A stretch of 64,000 nucleotides of DNA from Echria macrotheca (Eukaryota > Ascomycota > Sordariomycetes > Sordariales > Schizotheciaceae). Below, in pieces: positions 50,522 to 61,784 of the stretch. The position numbers and the translations under genes were made by a program. Positions within the stretch are counted from its first letter, which is position 1. The number at the start of each line of letters is the position of its first letter. The stretch is from positions 806,001-870,000 of the forward strand of contig MU839837.1 in the NCBI GenBank assembly GCA_030411725.1. The letters are read 5' to 3'. Below the pieces are notes generated by a model. It saw only the letters and a program-made list of their open reading frames with translations. It was not told where the DNA came from and did no database searches.

Positions 50522-53500
50522 GATGTCTGAAAAAAGATTGAAAGTGGTCTTGACGATGACCGAGAAAGAGTGTGTGTTGTGTTGGAGTTGAGCTGTTGTT
50601 GGGCTCGAAACTCTTCAACCAGGTAAAACGAGTGGTGGTTGTCTGAGAACCGTGGGCGATGGTGATGTCCAGAAGGTATCGAAAGAACGGCCGTGTGCCC
50701 CCTTTTATGCTCGTTCGTGATGCTATTCCGGTTCCCCCTTTTCCTTCACCAGGGAAAGCATGATGGGTGGTTCGGGCACCGGCTGCGCGCGGGCTGAGTC
50801 CTGGTCATGGGTGTTGTGAGGGTAGGAAGTCTGGTTCAGGCTGCGAATATTGGCCATAGGTGCGTTGGACTTGACTCAGTTCCGAGCTTCTGACCAGACA
50901 GAGCAAGTTGCCAAGAGGTTGTGTGGTCAGTTGTAGCTTGGGCGCGGCACAGAGCGTGAGATGTCAGTGGTGGCCACCAACGACCCTACGCTGACTACTT
51001 GCAGCCTCGAAACCAATGTTCACAGGGTAGAAGACGAGAAAGCAGAGCCCGAGACTCGAGATGTAATGTCGCTTAGCTGGACAGGATGGCCACATGCCTG
51101 GAGGCTCGGTGGGCGAAGGCCCAGGCAGTCGCAACTGCAACCCCTCGACGCCGAAGTGTGCCTGTGTGGCTGACGCACTGAGCAGGTTCAACGGCCCATT
51201 CCGCAGCGTACAAGATCTGGATCGAGCTGACGCACAGTCCGGGAACCAGCATGCATCTGCAGGCACCAACGCCTACAGATTCAACACGATCTGTGGGGTA
51301 TGATATTCGGCCAGGACTGGAGAAAGAGCCACTTACATTTTGAACAAACAGGTCAGAGGTGGTGTAAGTCAAAAAATCAAAGAAAGCTCAGCAATGTTAC
51401 GAGAACCGCAGCACACATTGCTGACCGAGGTGAGGGCTGCCTACATCAGGATCACCAGAAACAGCCAATGAGAGGGAGCGGATTTGCAAAGAAACGTGGA
51501 AATGCGCCCTGTGGGGCCTGGAACGTTGAAGGGTTTCCTACCTGGGAGGATCTGATCGGATCCCTGGTAACTGCAGCACAGCCCTGCAGAGATGAGACGA
51601 GTGCCGGCGCGCGCGTACACAGCGTATAGCGGAGCCAGGTGGTAATATCGACAGGACAAGCTCCCTCGCTTGGCTCGCTTCCAAACTGGCAGCTGTCAAA
51701 GCCCGCGGGATCGGTGGAGTTTTGTCCCATTCTTTGCTCCCCCCACGACCCGTCCGGCCTGCCCGTTTCGCGATCACACGTGAGGTCGGCTTCAACCCTC
51801 GGGAGCATGCCCAGGCCGGAGACCCACGGGTTCGCCAGCTACCAAGACACGGCATGCACGGTCCCACTCTACCAGACTCTCTCATCACCATCGAAAAGGG
51901 GCAGGAGGCCAACCTAAACTTAGCAGCGGCATGTTCTGGACTCCTGCCTTCTCCCGTGTCACTAGACCCTCCAGCTTACCGTGCCTCTCACTCCAGCCCG
52001 CACCCGCACCAATGAAATTGGCGCCGAAAATGCACTCACAAAACAAAACTATTGACATCGTCGACACCGGCCGCTGCAGGCTCCCCCGGACGAGGCAGTT
52101 TTTGTCACTGTCGATAGTTTCGAAAACTAGCCCGAGTAAATAAGCGCGGGCAATGATAACCCCGCCCCGGCCTCGTCTTTCTAGACATGCCGCTCGCAAC
52201 TACCGCATCTCCTGACGATCGTTGCCATCCGGAGCCGTTGCCAAGAAACCCTCCGACAACTCTTTGACTCGTCATCCCGAGATGCGCCGGACCCCTTCGG
52301 ACCCTGATCTCAGCACGGGGGCGTCTTGGCAGCATGCACGACATCACGACGGATCGGACACCATTGATGAAGGCAACCAGCGCAGTCAATCTTGCCACGG
52401 TGGCACAGCGGCGGCGACCGGAGTCATCAGCCATGCTTGGAAAGTCGTAGTCGCATTCCTACATTCCTGTTCTTGGGAAAGAATTGGCTGATTGGAAATC
52501 ATGATGGCCCTGCGGTGCTCGGCGCAGTAAGCGGTTATGTCCCGGATCTCGTGGGCTGTGAGACCAACGGCCGGTTGCGACCTGACCTCGACCACCACAC
52601 CGATTCGTCGATACCCGTCCTCGCCAAGACTGTCAGACGTCCAATATCGGTTTTTTGGGCCCTGAGAAATGACGACAGTACCGCGCGATAAGCGATACGA
52701 AATCTTCCTTTCCTCGCACCTGCGCGTATCCTTAGCGATTGCAAAATCTCACCGGCTCCAAATCTCAGGATCGAATTTTGGACATGACCAACCAACAAGA
52801 GAAAGCGGATCACATCGAGTCGATCTGCCTGGCAACGGGCTGGAAGGATCAATAACGAAATGATCAGCATGCTTTTTGAGTTCGTAAAAGTCTGGAATTC
52901 AGCCCACACTGTCTCCCCGGACCCAGGATTTTGGGGCTTCCGTGCCGCTCGGGTAGGGCGCGACGCCGGACACATGCGTCTATTACCCAACCCAATACGA
53001 TGTTTTGGCAACCTGGGAAAAGGGGGCTATTAATTTGGTAAAGTCTTCGCTTCCAAAAACTGGCCAGAGTGTGCATCACTTCCCGCTCTCATGGGAGGGC
53101 TCAACATCACCCACCCCCCTTGCCAAGAATGGTGATATTTGCGCACTCACCACGTTCGAGAGCATAAATCACCACCACCCCTGCCAGGAGGCAATGCTTG
53201 CGTCCTTACTACATTACTCGGTAAGGTACACGAGTAGTAAGTAATAGTATCGTGAGCTTGATAGTAACAGTGAGAGACCAGGATGCTGAGAAAAGGGGTA
53301 GGCAGATTTTGGTTCCATCATTCGATACTCCGCAACTGTTCACATCAGGGGCTACGTTCCCTCTCCGTCGGACATCTTTCCGTTTGCTAGCTACAGAATT
53401 TAGAAACCCTCCGAGGAAATCCATGAACTCTGCAACCCCCTGTTCGGAACATCGAACCTCGACTCCGACTTTCATCACTCATTTCAGTAGCTGACACAAG

Positions 53501-54888
53501 AACCGCTCACGACTCAGTCGAAGTCAAGTCAACAGCCCCGACCTCTCTGAAGTTGGGCGTGTCATCGCCATGGAAGCAATCAAGGTGACGGGATACTTCG
53601 AATTGTACCCGTCGCAGACGGCTTTGACCTACCAATTGAACGCACCCGCGGCTCCGAATTCGCCTTGACTAGGCCCAGGAATTACCCATGGGCATGCTAC
53701 CCCAGAAAAAAACGCCTAGGTACCCATGGGTGGGTGGTACTTACCAGGCCTAGACTTGACGGCCCAGTCAGCATCAACATTTCTAACAATTCGGGCTGCA
53801 TGTACATGTAGCCAGTCGTGCCACTGTCTGGTACGAAAAAGGGGATAGGAACTACTTTCTCGCCGTCCCCGTTGCCCATGCTCCACCAAGACGGTCCTAT
53901 TTTCATCCATCTTGAGCCGGGGAAACCTACCCCCTGACGTGTGGCTTAGTTAGGCCTGTCGCTACATGTAGTTACTATGTGGCCGGTCCACGGGGGTCTG
54001 GATAGGTACCCCTCAATGTCATGTATTTAAACCCCCTTTTTTTCGTTTCGTTCCTAGGCCTTATTAGACACGGCGATGTTTTCTAATCTTTTCACTTCTG
54101 ATGACCGTCAGGTTAGGTAGCCCGCGACCAGACCACACTCTGACTCTGACCATATGAAGATCTTGTCTGTGACGGTCAGGCACTCACGTGTGACTATGTG
54201 ACCTAAGGTCTGCAGCCATTATAGAGTTGAGTGTACCTAGGTAGGTGTGCGACTCCCTACCTCTTCAAGCTCACATTCAATATTGCAAGGTCCACGATCA
54301 CAACGTTGGAATGGAATAGTCTGTGCACAGTCAGATTTTTTTTCCTTTTTTTTTGTTTTCTCAAAAAAGACAACCGTACGGAACCTCGTGAGTAATCACG
54401 TGCAGTCCAACTCACCACTTGCTTGGAGCAGTGTTTATAGGGTTTTGTTCAGGAAGGTGTTCTACCGTAGGCCCGGAATGGAGCTTGTTTGAGGTTCTTG
54501 AAGCGGTGACTGTGATTACCCGGGTCCAGTGTTGGGTTGCATGCCGAAGGGTGGCTAGATACCTCCCTGGCCCCTGGGTGGTCACCTATTAGGCGACTTG
54601 CGGCCGTGGCCGAGTGGCTGATTCAGTGGGTGCGGGAAAATGGCGACTTACTTCGTCATGGTCTGGTATGTAATTAAGCCACGAACAAATTTGCTAGGTG
54701 TTTTTTTGACCGAGTACTAGATCTTGGGTCTTGGGAGAACTAAATCAGGTAGGGGATGATGGATCAAGAGTTTGCTTGTACGTTATGGGTGAAGACGAGG
54801 AGTTGAGTTTGTTCCTTTTCCTCCTTTTCCTGGATGTAATTGGGAGTTTCAGAGTTGAAATCTCGAGACGCCATTGCTATTTCAACCT
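50522..54888. other. 4.4-kb region without convincing genes
   Basis: Long stretch with only short, mutually overlapping frames. It starts with the peroxidase promoter. It contains CCTAGGTACC/GGTACC-type motifs near 53716 and 54237. A tRNA-Ser/Leu-like 5' half (GCGGCCGTGGCCGAGTGGCT, 54601-54620) has no matching T arm downstream, so it is only a tRNA fragment or chance. Confidence 0.4.
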
Positions 54889-56695
54889 TCAAAACAGTAC
54901 TTCGATGTCCGTCTCGCGTCTGAAGCCATTGCCAAAGACTTTCTCTAAAAGGGCTTTCGGCAGACCCGCTCTTCGTTCTCGGCTAGTTCCTATCCGCGAG
55001 TACTGCTTCGAATCTTCGTCAAACAGATATTCCCAGATGTTTGCTAACTTTCTCCGGTATACTAATGCCCCTATGGAAAGGCATGTCAGAAGGACCGCGA
55101 TGAGGCTGAAGATCCATATGGATGTCGTCTCAGCTGAGATTTCCTTGACGTTCATCCCGAACAAAGAAGACGTGAAGGAAAAGGGGATGTAGATCGTTGC
55201 TAGTGCGGTGAAAGCCCTGGCAAAGTAAAAAGATATTAGTGTCCCCCGCTCAAACGTGCAAGCACGCCAGGGCTGACTGACCCGATGAGTTCCGCCTGAT
55301 TGATGGCCTTCTGGCTCTCATGTATGGATCGAAGTGCTGCAAGAGTGGCTATGCGCTGCTGGATCATAGCCAACTGGTTCTCAGACCGCTTGACAAGGTC
55401 CTCAATATCGATTATTACGCCTTCGATCTTGGTCGAAACACGCGTGCCTGGTTTAGACGAAATGCCGGCGTACCCTTGGGGTTTGGCGGTGATGAGCAAT
55501 TGACGGAGCATGACGATGTTATCTTTCACAGCCGCGTGGCCGTCCATCAACACCAACAATAACCGGTTATCGTCCCCAGGCCCAACACCATCGGCTTTGA
55601 GCGAAGCATGGTGGTCAGCAGAGCGCACGACCTCTTGCCACGCGCCAGACATTGATTTCAAGATTGCCCATATCACTGTCGAGTTATCCTCCGCCAGAGC
55701 ATCCACGAACTCGGTTCGTCGAAGTTCCGCCAGCAGCGCACCGCGGAGCGAGTCGTCGTGATCCCCGGGCGAGGGGGCCGAAACGGTTGAAGACATAAAA
55801 CGTGGATAGGTGGAAAATAACGACCTCCGCGCCCGTGGACGTTGATCGCACAATTGATATGAGAACGGCATGGAGTCGAACAAAAATATGCCTATGACCA
55901 CCTCAGTACCTAGGTAGTTCATCACATCTCCTTAAGCACGAAGAAGGTTTCAGGTGGTAGTTCCACTAACCGATTGCAGGCTTTCTGGATTTTGGGTTGA
56001 CGAGAAGTCCCGTCACCCTTTCCTCGAGGAGAGAGTTCTTCTGATCATACTCTCGAAACATCGTTCTGTCCCCAACGGCAGCTTCCGAGGGTTTTGGGCG
56101 TGGGGTATAAGCCCATCTCCGAAATGGCAAAGAAAAAAATGGTAGATCACGAAGCTCAGATGGTGGAGGGGTCTCGTTGTCTTCAAACGAGCGTTTCACC
56201 CAACTGTGCTCATGCGGTACCCCATTACCGTCCGTCATTCTTGCTGCATGCACCCCCATGCAACGCATATGACGCTGGAAGAAAAAAGGACAGCACTCAT
56301 AAGAACTTCCCAGGAGCTCGATAACCGGCGCTGTCATATCTTCGACAAGGTACAGTCTGAGTGCAATAGTCTCTGGGATCTCTTCCGTGGCCATCCTGCG
56401 TAGGTGCTCGATATCTTGCACTCGTTCAACTGCGGGCACACCCCCCGCATCATGTTTGATGTCGACAATGATAACATCGACCTTCGTTGATGTAGACCAG
56501 ACCAGTGATACGCGGTGGGGTGGGTATTTGCCGGTGAGAAGCTGTGATAAATATTCCAATTCCGGATATTCCGGTCTAGGATTAGTTAGCACATTCCTAC
56601 AGACGAGCCGAGAATTGACGCCGGGTTTACTTTAAAGACTCAACAAAAGCGGTGAATGGTGGCGTGGCAGCCTCGGAGGCGGTTGCGTCTGACAT
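54889..56695 (-). CDS. CorA-like magnesium transporter family protein
   Basis: Four exons, 56695-56631, 56575-55971, 55909-55282 and 55216-54889 (donors GTAAAC, GTTAGT, GTCAGT; phases 2, 1, 2), give 541 residues. The C-terminus has the diagnostic pore segment ATIYIPFSFTSSLFGMN with the CorA GMN motif (453-455), then a second membrane helix (IWIFSLIAVLLTCLSIGALV) and a cytosolic tail. Before it is a long helical stalk (LAMIQQRIATLAALRSIHES) as in CorA funnels. The N-terminal soluble domain includes RLYLVEDMTAPVIELLGSSY and PFFFQRHM, typical of fungal CorA-like proteins. Expected to sit in the plasma or an internal membrane as a pentamer and conduct Mg2+. The N-terminal domain is diverged, so transport activity is inferred. 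Confidence 0.87.
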
Positions 56696-57439
56696 CTCGA
56701 ATGGTAGCTGAAGACGGCTTCGAGTAACTGAGACCAAATATTACGATCTCGTTCGTGCAGCTGGGTCAAAATTCAGGGATTCATCATTCAAGGACGCCCG
56801 CTGGTTTTATTCTCGCAAGGCTCGGAGCTGGTGCAGCTTGGTTTGCCAAGACATAGCCACAGGCTGGGGCAGTGCACCTCAGAAACCTCCGAGAAAGCGG
56901 GGTTTCAGATGCAGCCTCTGACTTTAAGCCAACGAAACCAACCCGAGCTGAGCTGGGAAGACTGTGGCTTGCAGCTAGGCTTCCTTTGACGCCGAGGCGT
57001 AATTCCACTCTCCCAAAGGGACCTAGCGGCAGGCGAGCCGGGAGAACAGATACCGACATGGCGGCAACCAGGTCGAAGAACATGGAACATGTCTTGGAAA
57101 TGGATCATTCCATATCCTGCCCCAGGCATCAGATTACAACAAGAAACATCGTCAAGAAGCAATGTCTGAGACAGTAGAAAAAAGGAACCGCTCGGAAACT
57201 TTCATCGGGCCATCCTGACCCTTTTGTCAGGTTCCAGATCCCTCACGCCTGACAGATTGGACCGATTCGGTCTCCTACATGTATATTCTTTAGAGTTTTG
57301 TATTTCCATCGAGACGAACAAGGGCTATAGAATGCCTCCAGTGCCTGTATATAAACGCCTTAGCTCTGCCTCAATACGGCACACACCCCTCTCTTTCATC
57401 CCTCACTAAGACATCAGGCTTACTTCGCCGTCTAATAAG
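56696..57439. other. divergent intergenic region
   Basis: 740 bases between the starts of the CorA-like gene (minus) and the small membrane protein (plus). TATATAAA at about 57348-57355 lies roughly 85 bases before the ATG at 57440 and is the likely core promoter of the latter. Confidence 0.45.
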
Positions 57440-57905
57440 ATGAGTGACGTTGTCCAGAACAAGCGTGCTGCCGGGCTCGCGGGGCGATTCTTTAATCGCG
57501 ACCGAGGCGTCCACTTCCACGTACCTGCCAACTTCTGTGTCTGGGCCATCACAATTGTTCTCGTCGCCATCCTCGCCGTCCTTCTCGTCTTTCGATGGTT
57601 TTTTGATGGTAAGTTTCCCGTCCCGACTTTCATATTTGTTGTGATCGGACACTCTAACACGGCAACCTCGTGGTGTCCGAAAAGCTGTTGAGAATGCTGT
57701 TCCTATCGTAGCTGAGGTCTACGTGCAGACACATCCATGGTGGACGCGCTGGGTAGACATGGCAGTTAAATCCCCAGAGTCCGTTGGGGCTTCTCTGAGC
57801 TGGGCTGGAACGGCCTGTAAATCTGCTTACAACAACCCTGGGGCCCTCTGGGACGTTGTATCAGCAGCTAGGGTTGCTTATTTCGTCTGGAAGTGCGTCG
57901 TGTAA
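57440..57905 (+). CDS. small single-pass membrane protein
   Basis: Two exons, 57440-57608 and 57712-57905 (donor GTAAGT, phase 1), give 120 residues. After a basic head (NKRAAGLAGRFFNRDRG) there is one strong membrane helix (VWAITIVLVAILAVLLVFRW). The C-terminal 65 residues have aromatic and alanine-rich helices (THPWWTRWVDMAVK, ASLSWAGTACKSAYNNPGAL). A TATATAAA box lies upstream. I do not recognise the family; topology suggests a type II-like or tail-oriented membrane protein. The intron and TATA box argue that it is a real gene. Confidence 0.6.
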
Positions 57906-58145
57906 CCCGTTTAGGGGATGCGGGCAGGGGAAGCGGCAAACAAGTAAAAGATAACGGCTTGGTACATGTAAGCGCAGGCGAAAATGGGGCACCTGGGTTG
58001 GCTAGGAGATCAGAAGCATGACAACAGATAGCGTATTACAAACCATGGTCTATCTGTATGTTCACGTTGGTAGAAACATGTGAGATTGGAATCCTAACCC
58101 AAACCCCAACAACAAAGAAAGGAAACCAGCCGAGGAAGCCACATC
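57906..58145. other. convergent 3' intergenic region
   Basis: 240 bases; nothing seen. Confidence 0.3.
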
Positions 58146-59183
58146 TCAAAGAATCCCATAATCAATCAAAGAGTTCCAAATCCTCCGGTCCGGCACGCCC
58201 ACGAATCCCAGCGTGATACCCTGCCCCGTAATCTCGACCTCAACATACGCACAAACATCGATCCTCGGCATTTTTGTCTCCTCCTCTTCTTCTCCTTCTT
58301 CCTTCCCCTTCCTCCTCCTCCGTCTCCGCCTCACCTCCCCATCCCACAACGCCCTCAACGGCGCCAACGCCCCCTCAACAATCCGCCTCCTCTCCTCGAG
58401 TTTGTCCCCCTCCGTCGCAAGCATCACATCCGCAAAGTCCCACTCGAGCCCGTAAAAATCGGCAATCCCCTTCAGCTCGGCCCACACGTTTCTGTCATTC
58501 AAACTGACCAGGTACTCCTTCTGCGCCCACCGCCTCGCACACGCCGGGGGCGCGGGCGGTGCCCTCGGCAGGAAGAACGACTCCGTATCGCGCAGGATGA
58601 CTTTGACCTGGTCGTCCCGCGCGGCAGACAACAAATCGAACATGCGACGGCCGTGCGTGGACCAGCCGCCCTTGTTTTCTTCGTCCAGCAGGGCGTGGGG
58701 GATCAGGTAGAAGTTGTGCTGTTCTAAAAAACCGTGCCGGAGGGAGATTTTCGCTAGATTCTCTAGGATGGGGATCTGGAAGCTCTGCTCGTAGAGGGCC
58801 GCGCCTTTGTTGGAGACGCGCTGCTGCATGCGTGTTGCGGCGGCGTAGGACTCGCGGCATGCGAGGGCGGCGGCGGGCGGCTTGAGGCTGTAGAAGTTGA
58901 CGCGGTAGCCCTTCATTTCGGTTTCGGTCTGGTGGGAGGAGTGGGAGGCGAGCTGGAGGGCGATGCATTCTTCCCAGATCTTGTCGCGTAGCTCGGCGGG
59001 GAGGTTTCCTAGCGGGAAGCTGTCGTTTGTGTTGCCGATAGTCTTGGACGATGACGGTTTGGTCGTCTTGGGGCTGGTCGTATTGATCTTGGTGGACGAT
59101 GGTTTCGTCGTCTTGGTGATCTTGGAGTTGGTAACTCGCTTCGTACTCGTCTTGTTGGTCTTTCGCTTGTTGGACTTGGGCAT
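58146..59183 (-). CDS. 2EXR-domain protein
   Basis: Intronless, 345 residues. After a lysine/threonine-rich head with repeated TKxTKPSSTK-like units (residues 8-50) comes FPLGNLPAELRDKIWEECIA (about 56-75). This is the F-box-like opening motif of the fungal 2EXR domain (usually F..LP.ELR..IW). The rest contains ALACRESYAAATRMQQRV, NFYLIPHALLDEENKGGW and a helical stretch. An arginine/lysine run (RRRRRRRKGK) next to a glutamate run (EEGEEEEE) precedes a C-terminal block IDVCAYVEVEITGQGITLGF. 2EXR proteins are numerous in Sordariomycetes and uncharacterised; a role as adaptor for ubiquitin ligases is only speculated from the F-box-like start. Confidence 0.8.
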   Translation of the reverse strand: MPKSNKRKTNKTSTKRVTNSKITKTTKPSSTKINTTSPKTTKPSSSKTIGNTNDSFPLGNLPAELRDKIWEECIALQLASHSSHQTETEMKGYRVNFYSLKPPAAALACRESYAAATRMQQRVSNKGAALYEQSFQIPILENLAKISLRHGFLEQHNFYLIPHALLDEENKGGWSTHGRRMFDLLSAARDDQVKVILRDTESFFLPRAPPAPPACARRWAQKEYLVSLNDRNVWAELKGIADFYGLEWDFADVMLATEGDKLEERRRIVEGALAPLRALWDGEVRRRRRRRKGKEEGEEEEETKMPRIDVCAYVEVEITGQGITLGFVGVPDRRIWNSLIDYGIL

Positions 59184-59967
59184 CTTGAATTCTCAGATAA
59201 TGGAAGTGAGATGATCAAGTACTTTTGCTAATGAGAATTTCAGGGTTGAAGTCAAGTCGTCGTTTGTGAGGCGTCGGTGATGTTTGTATCAACCTCGCAT
59301 TTTATCACTGGGAACTGTGTGGGGTGGGTGAACTGATCCATAGACTCTCTGGTCTGTGGTGATGTGTGATTTGTGAGGTGGAAAGGCTGAAGGAAGGGCC
59401 AGGAGGGAAGATATAGTGGTTTGCAGCATAGCAGACACCCACACCCCACAACAAATTGCGATTGCTTGCTGATGTAAAGGTTGAAAGCATTGGGAGGCAG
59501 CCACACACCCAGTGCAGCCCTGCCGAAAGCCTACTGCGGCGCGGCAAAGGCAGCAGCCAGTCCGCCACAACAGGCTGAGGAACTCGAGTTGGTTAGGGGA
59601 TCACCCGCAAATGTAACCCAACCCACGACGGATAAACCCTACAGCACTGCCATCGGAGCACCATGCACCTGCCATAAACAGGTTCCACCAGACCATGTGA
59701 ATCGTTGCCAGAAAACCAGACGGATGGAATCATGGTTCACGACTTCAAAAGCATAGTCGCTGCCTGGTTGACTATTAATCGCATAGCTGGGCAACCTCCA
59801 CTAAATACGCCTAGTTTGATTTCGAAATCTTGTGTTCAAAAATGTTCAAGAGAAGCTGGTTCAATGAAAGGCAGATATATGCGCGGCCATGGCAAGAAGT
59901 GGGCAAATCCATGAAATATTCGAGATGTACAGCCTCTTTATGTTCAGAGTGCCTAATAAATGACGGA
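59184..59967. other. intergenic region with dispersed repeat copy 2
   Basis: About 780 bases. It holds the repeat at 59317-59456 and otherwise nothing supportable. Confidence 0.4.
59317..59456 (+). repeat. dispersed repeat, copy 2
   Basis: Direct-orientation partner of 37428-37573, about 22 kb away. It shares GTGGGTGAACT.ATCCATAGA at the left, AGGTGGAAAGGCTGAAGG and CCAGGAGGGAAGATAT in the middle, and CACCCCACAACA at the right. It differs between GATATAGTGG and the right end, where the hairpin of copy 1 is absent. Confidence 0.7.
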
Positions 59968-60777
59968 TTATGGCGGCGTACCAGGCGACCCAAAATCCAC
60001 ATTGGGATCAAACTCGACGGTCCCAGGCCTCGCCTTGTTGATATTATTCGGAAAAGCCGCATCCATGAGGGCAATGTTGGCCTGCCCAAAGTCGTGCGCA
60101 TACAGCTTATCCCTGACACCCGCAGGAAACCCATTGTAGGAAACCAGATCACCCCGAAACCACACGCCCTTGTGGTTCTCGATCTTGTCGTCCTCCGGGT
60201 CGGCAAACCGGAAACAGTGCGTGCTCACCCCGTCCTTGTGGTAGACCATCTTAGGGTGGTCACCGTCCCACCGCACGTCCTTGGCCGCGCGGATGTCGTA
60301 GTTGCCATGCTGCGAGGCGGCCACGTACTGGGCCGCGCCGTTCCACACCCAGACGGCGATGTGCTCCCAGTCGTGCGTGTGGCCGGGGTCGAAGAAGTTG
60401 GGGATCGACACGTCCTTCTCGAAGTAGTAGTCGTACAGGTAAATACACCACCCGTTGGCGTTGCACCGCTGCCGCGAGTAGACGTTGTTGTTGTTTAGGT
60501 CCGACAGGTCCCGGCAGTTGGAGGCCAGGCCGGTCCAGCTGTGCGGCAGGCCCTGGGCGATGTTACCTGCCGCGTCGATGGCCGGCACGTTGTAGCAGCC
60601 GTCCGTGTCGAAGTCGAGCGAGGGCTGCCAGCGCAGGTCGTTCGGCGTTGCTCTTTGGGGGAGCGCGGTTGGGGGGTTGGGCGTCTGTCTGCGGAAGAGG
60701 ATGTCATGGGGCAGTCCCGAGGTGGGGAGGGCGAGGACCGAGGGGACCAGGGCCAAAAGAGCGGCGAGGGACTTCAT
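59968..60777 (-). CDS. necrosis-inducing NLP (NPP1) family secreted protein
   Basis: Intronless, 269 residues from ATG 60777; an upstream in-frame codon at 60825 would put 16 residues before a normal signal peptide and is less likely. Residues 1-16 (MKSLAALLALVPSVLA) are the signal peptide. The NLP heptapeptide appears as GHTHDWE (132-138), with the preceding IYLYDYYFEKD and following AVWVWNG strands of the NPP1 fold. Five cysteines are present (C61, C88, C105, C111 and one in the STHCFRF segment). NLPs are secreted proteins that bind plant sphingolipids and can damage eudicot membranes, but many homologs are not cytotoxic; activity cannot be judged from this sequence. The second residue of the arginine in the classical heptapeptide is threonine here. 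A TATAAAA box lies 81 bases upstream of the ATG. Confidence 0.92.
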   Translation of the reverse strand: MKSLAALLALVPSVLALPTSGLPHDILFRRQTPNPPTALPQRATPNDLRWQPSLDFDTDGCYNVPAIDAAGNIAQGLPHSWTGLASNCRDLSDLNNNNVYSRQRCNANGWCIYLYDYYFEKDVSIPNFFDPGHTHDWEHIAVWVWNGAAQYVAASQHGNYDIRAAKDVRWDGDHPKMVYHKDGVSTHCFRFADPEDDKIENHKGVWFRGDLVSYNGFPAGVRDKLYAHDFGQANIALMDAAFPNNINKARPGTVEFDPNVDFGSPGTPP

Positions 60778-61784
60778 CGTGGAGAGAAACGAGTGTCTGC
60801 GATGGCCCTGCCAGAAAAGAAACATCGCGACCGACGGGGAGGGCCATCATGTGTCTTTTATATCGACTCGACATTGGTGGACCACATGCTCAGCACGCGT
60901 GCTTCCCCGCGTCAGGGGTAGCACTGGACGGTGACATCGGAGCCTTTAATCTCAGCAGCAAACCCGTTCAGGCAGCTCTGAGGGCATGTCGATCGGAGAG
61001 AAGCGAAAATCAGGCATAGCGGGTCGCAATCCAGGGGTATTGAGCACGCATGAGTCTCGGGTCGTGGCATTTCGAGATGAAGCTCCGTGGTTGGATGCGA
61101 CGGTAGAGAGATCTAATCATTTTCATTTCTGGTGTCAAAAACTGGCCAATCCGGGAGTGTTGCGGGGGGAGGTGGGTGGAAGCCAGTTGTGTCTGGCGCC
61201 AGACTGTCCGATGATCTGATTGGTTGTTGATTGGAGCACTAACAATATTGCAGTTTCCATCCGAGAGAGAGAGTTGCGGTTGGTTTGGCCAAAGTCCCTT
61301 GGATACTCCCACAGAACTCAAAGAGACAATCTCGAAGAGTTTCAACATCGAGGACCTGCTTCTTCTTCTTGGGTACTAAGAGAGACAGCTATGGTACGGA
61401 AGAAAAGAAGAGTTGGTTGTCATTTCTTTGGGCAATGACGTCACTGGCCTAACTATCTGTTAGCGCGACAGTCCAGATCACAGCGACGTCAATATCGATA
61501 GCTTTTCTGCAGCTCTCTTGTAGAGACTTAAGCTTTATCGTAGAGCTAGTGGAGTAACGGAATACCAAAACATGCTACGACAGACGCAATCGATAATCAT
61601 CAGGCTGCTGTGGTCGACACGAAATGTCGGCCTCAGGCAGTTTCAGTGGACCCCACGTGTCGGCTAATCCCGCTCAAAATTCGCAGCGAAAGCCCAACTT
61701 CAACCATTCACGTCCATCGCCAACCGCCACGTGCATCGTCAGCACAACTGCAACCTCATCATCCTCAAAAGATGCGTCGCCAGC
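60778..61784. other. divergent intergenic region
   Basis: 1 kb between the NLP gene and the mitochondrial carrier gene. Apart from the TATA box of the NLP gene nothing is supported. Confidence 0.4.
60858..60864 (-). promoter_or_regulatory. TATA box of the NLP gene
   Basis: TATAAAA on the minus strand, 81 bases upstream of the start codon at 60777. Confidence 0.55.

Noticed and set aside
52535..53011. 158-codon minus-strand frame in the gene-free 4.4 kb
   Set aside because: No protein-like pattern and overlapping frames on the other strand.
54601..54620. tRNA-Ser/Leu-like 5' half
   Set aside because: No anticodon arm or T arm can be found downstream, so it is not a tRNA gene.
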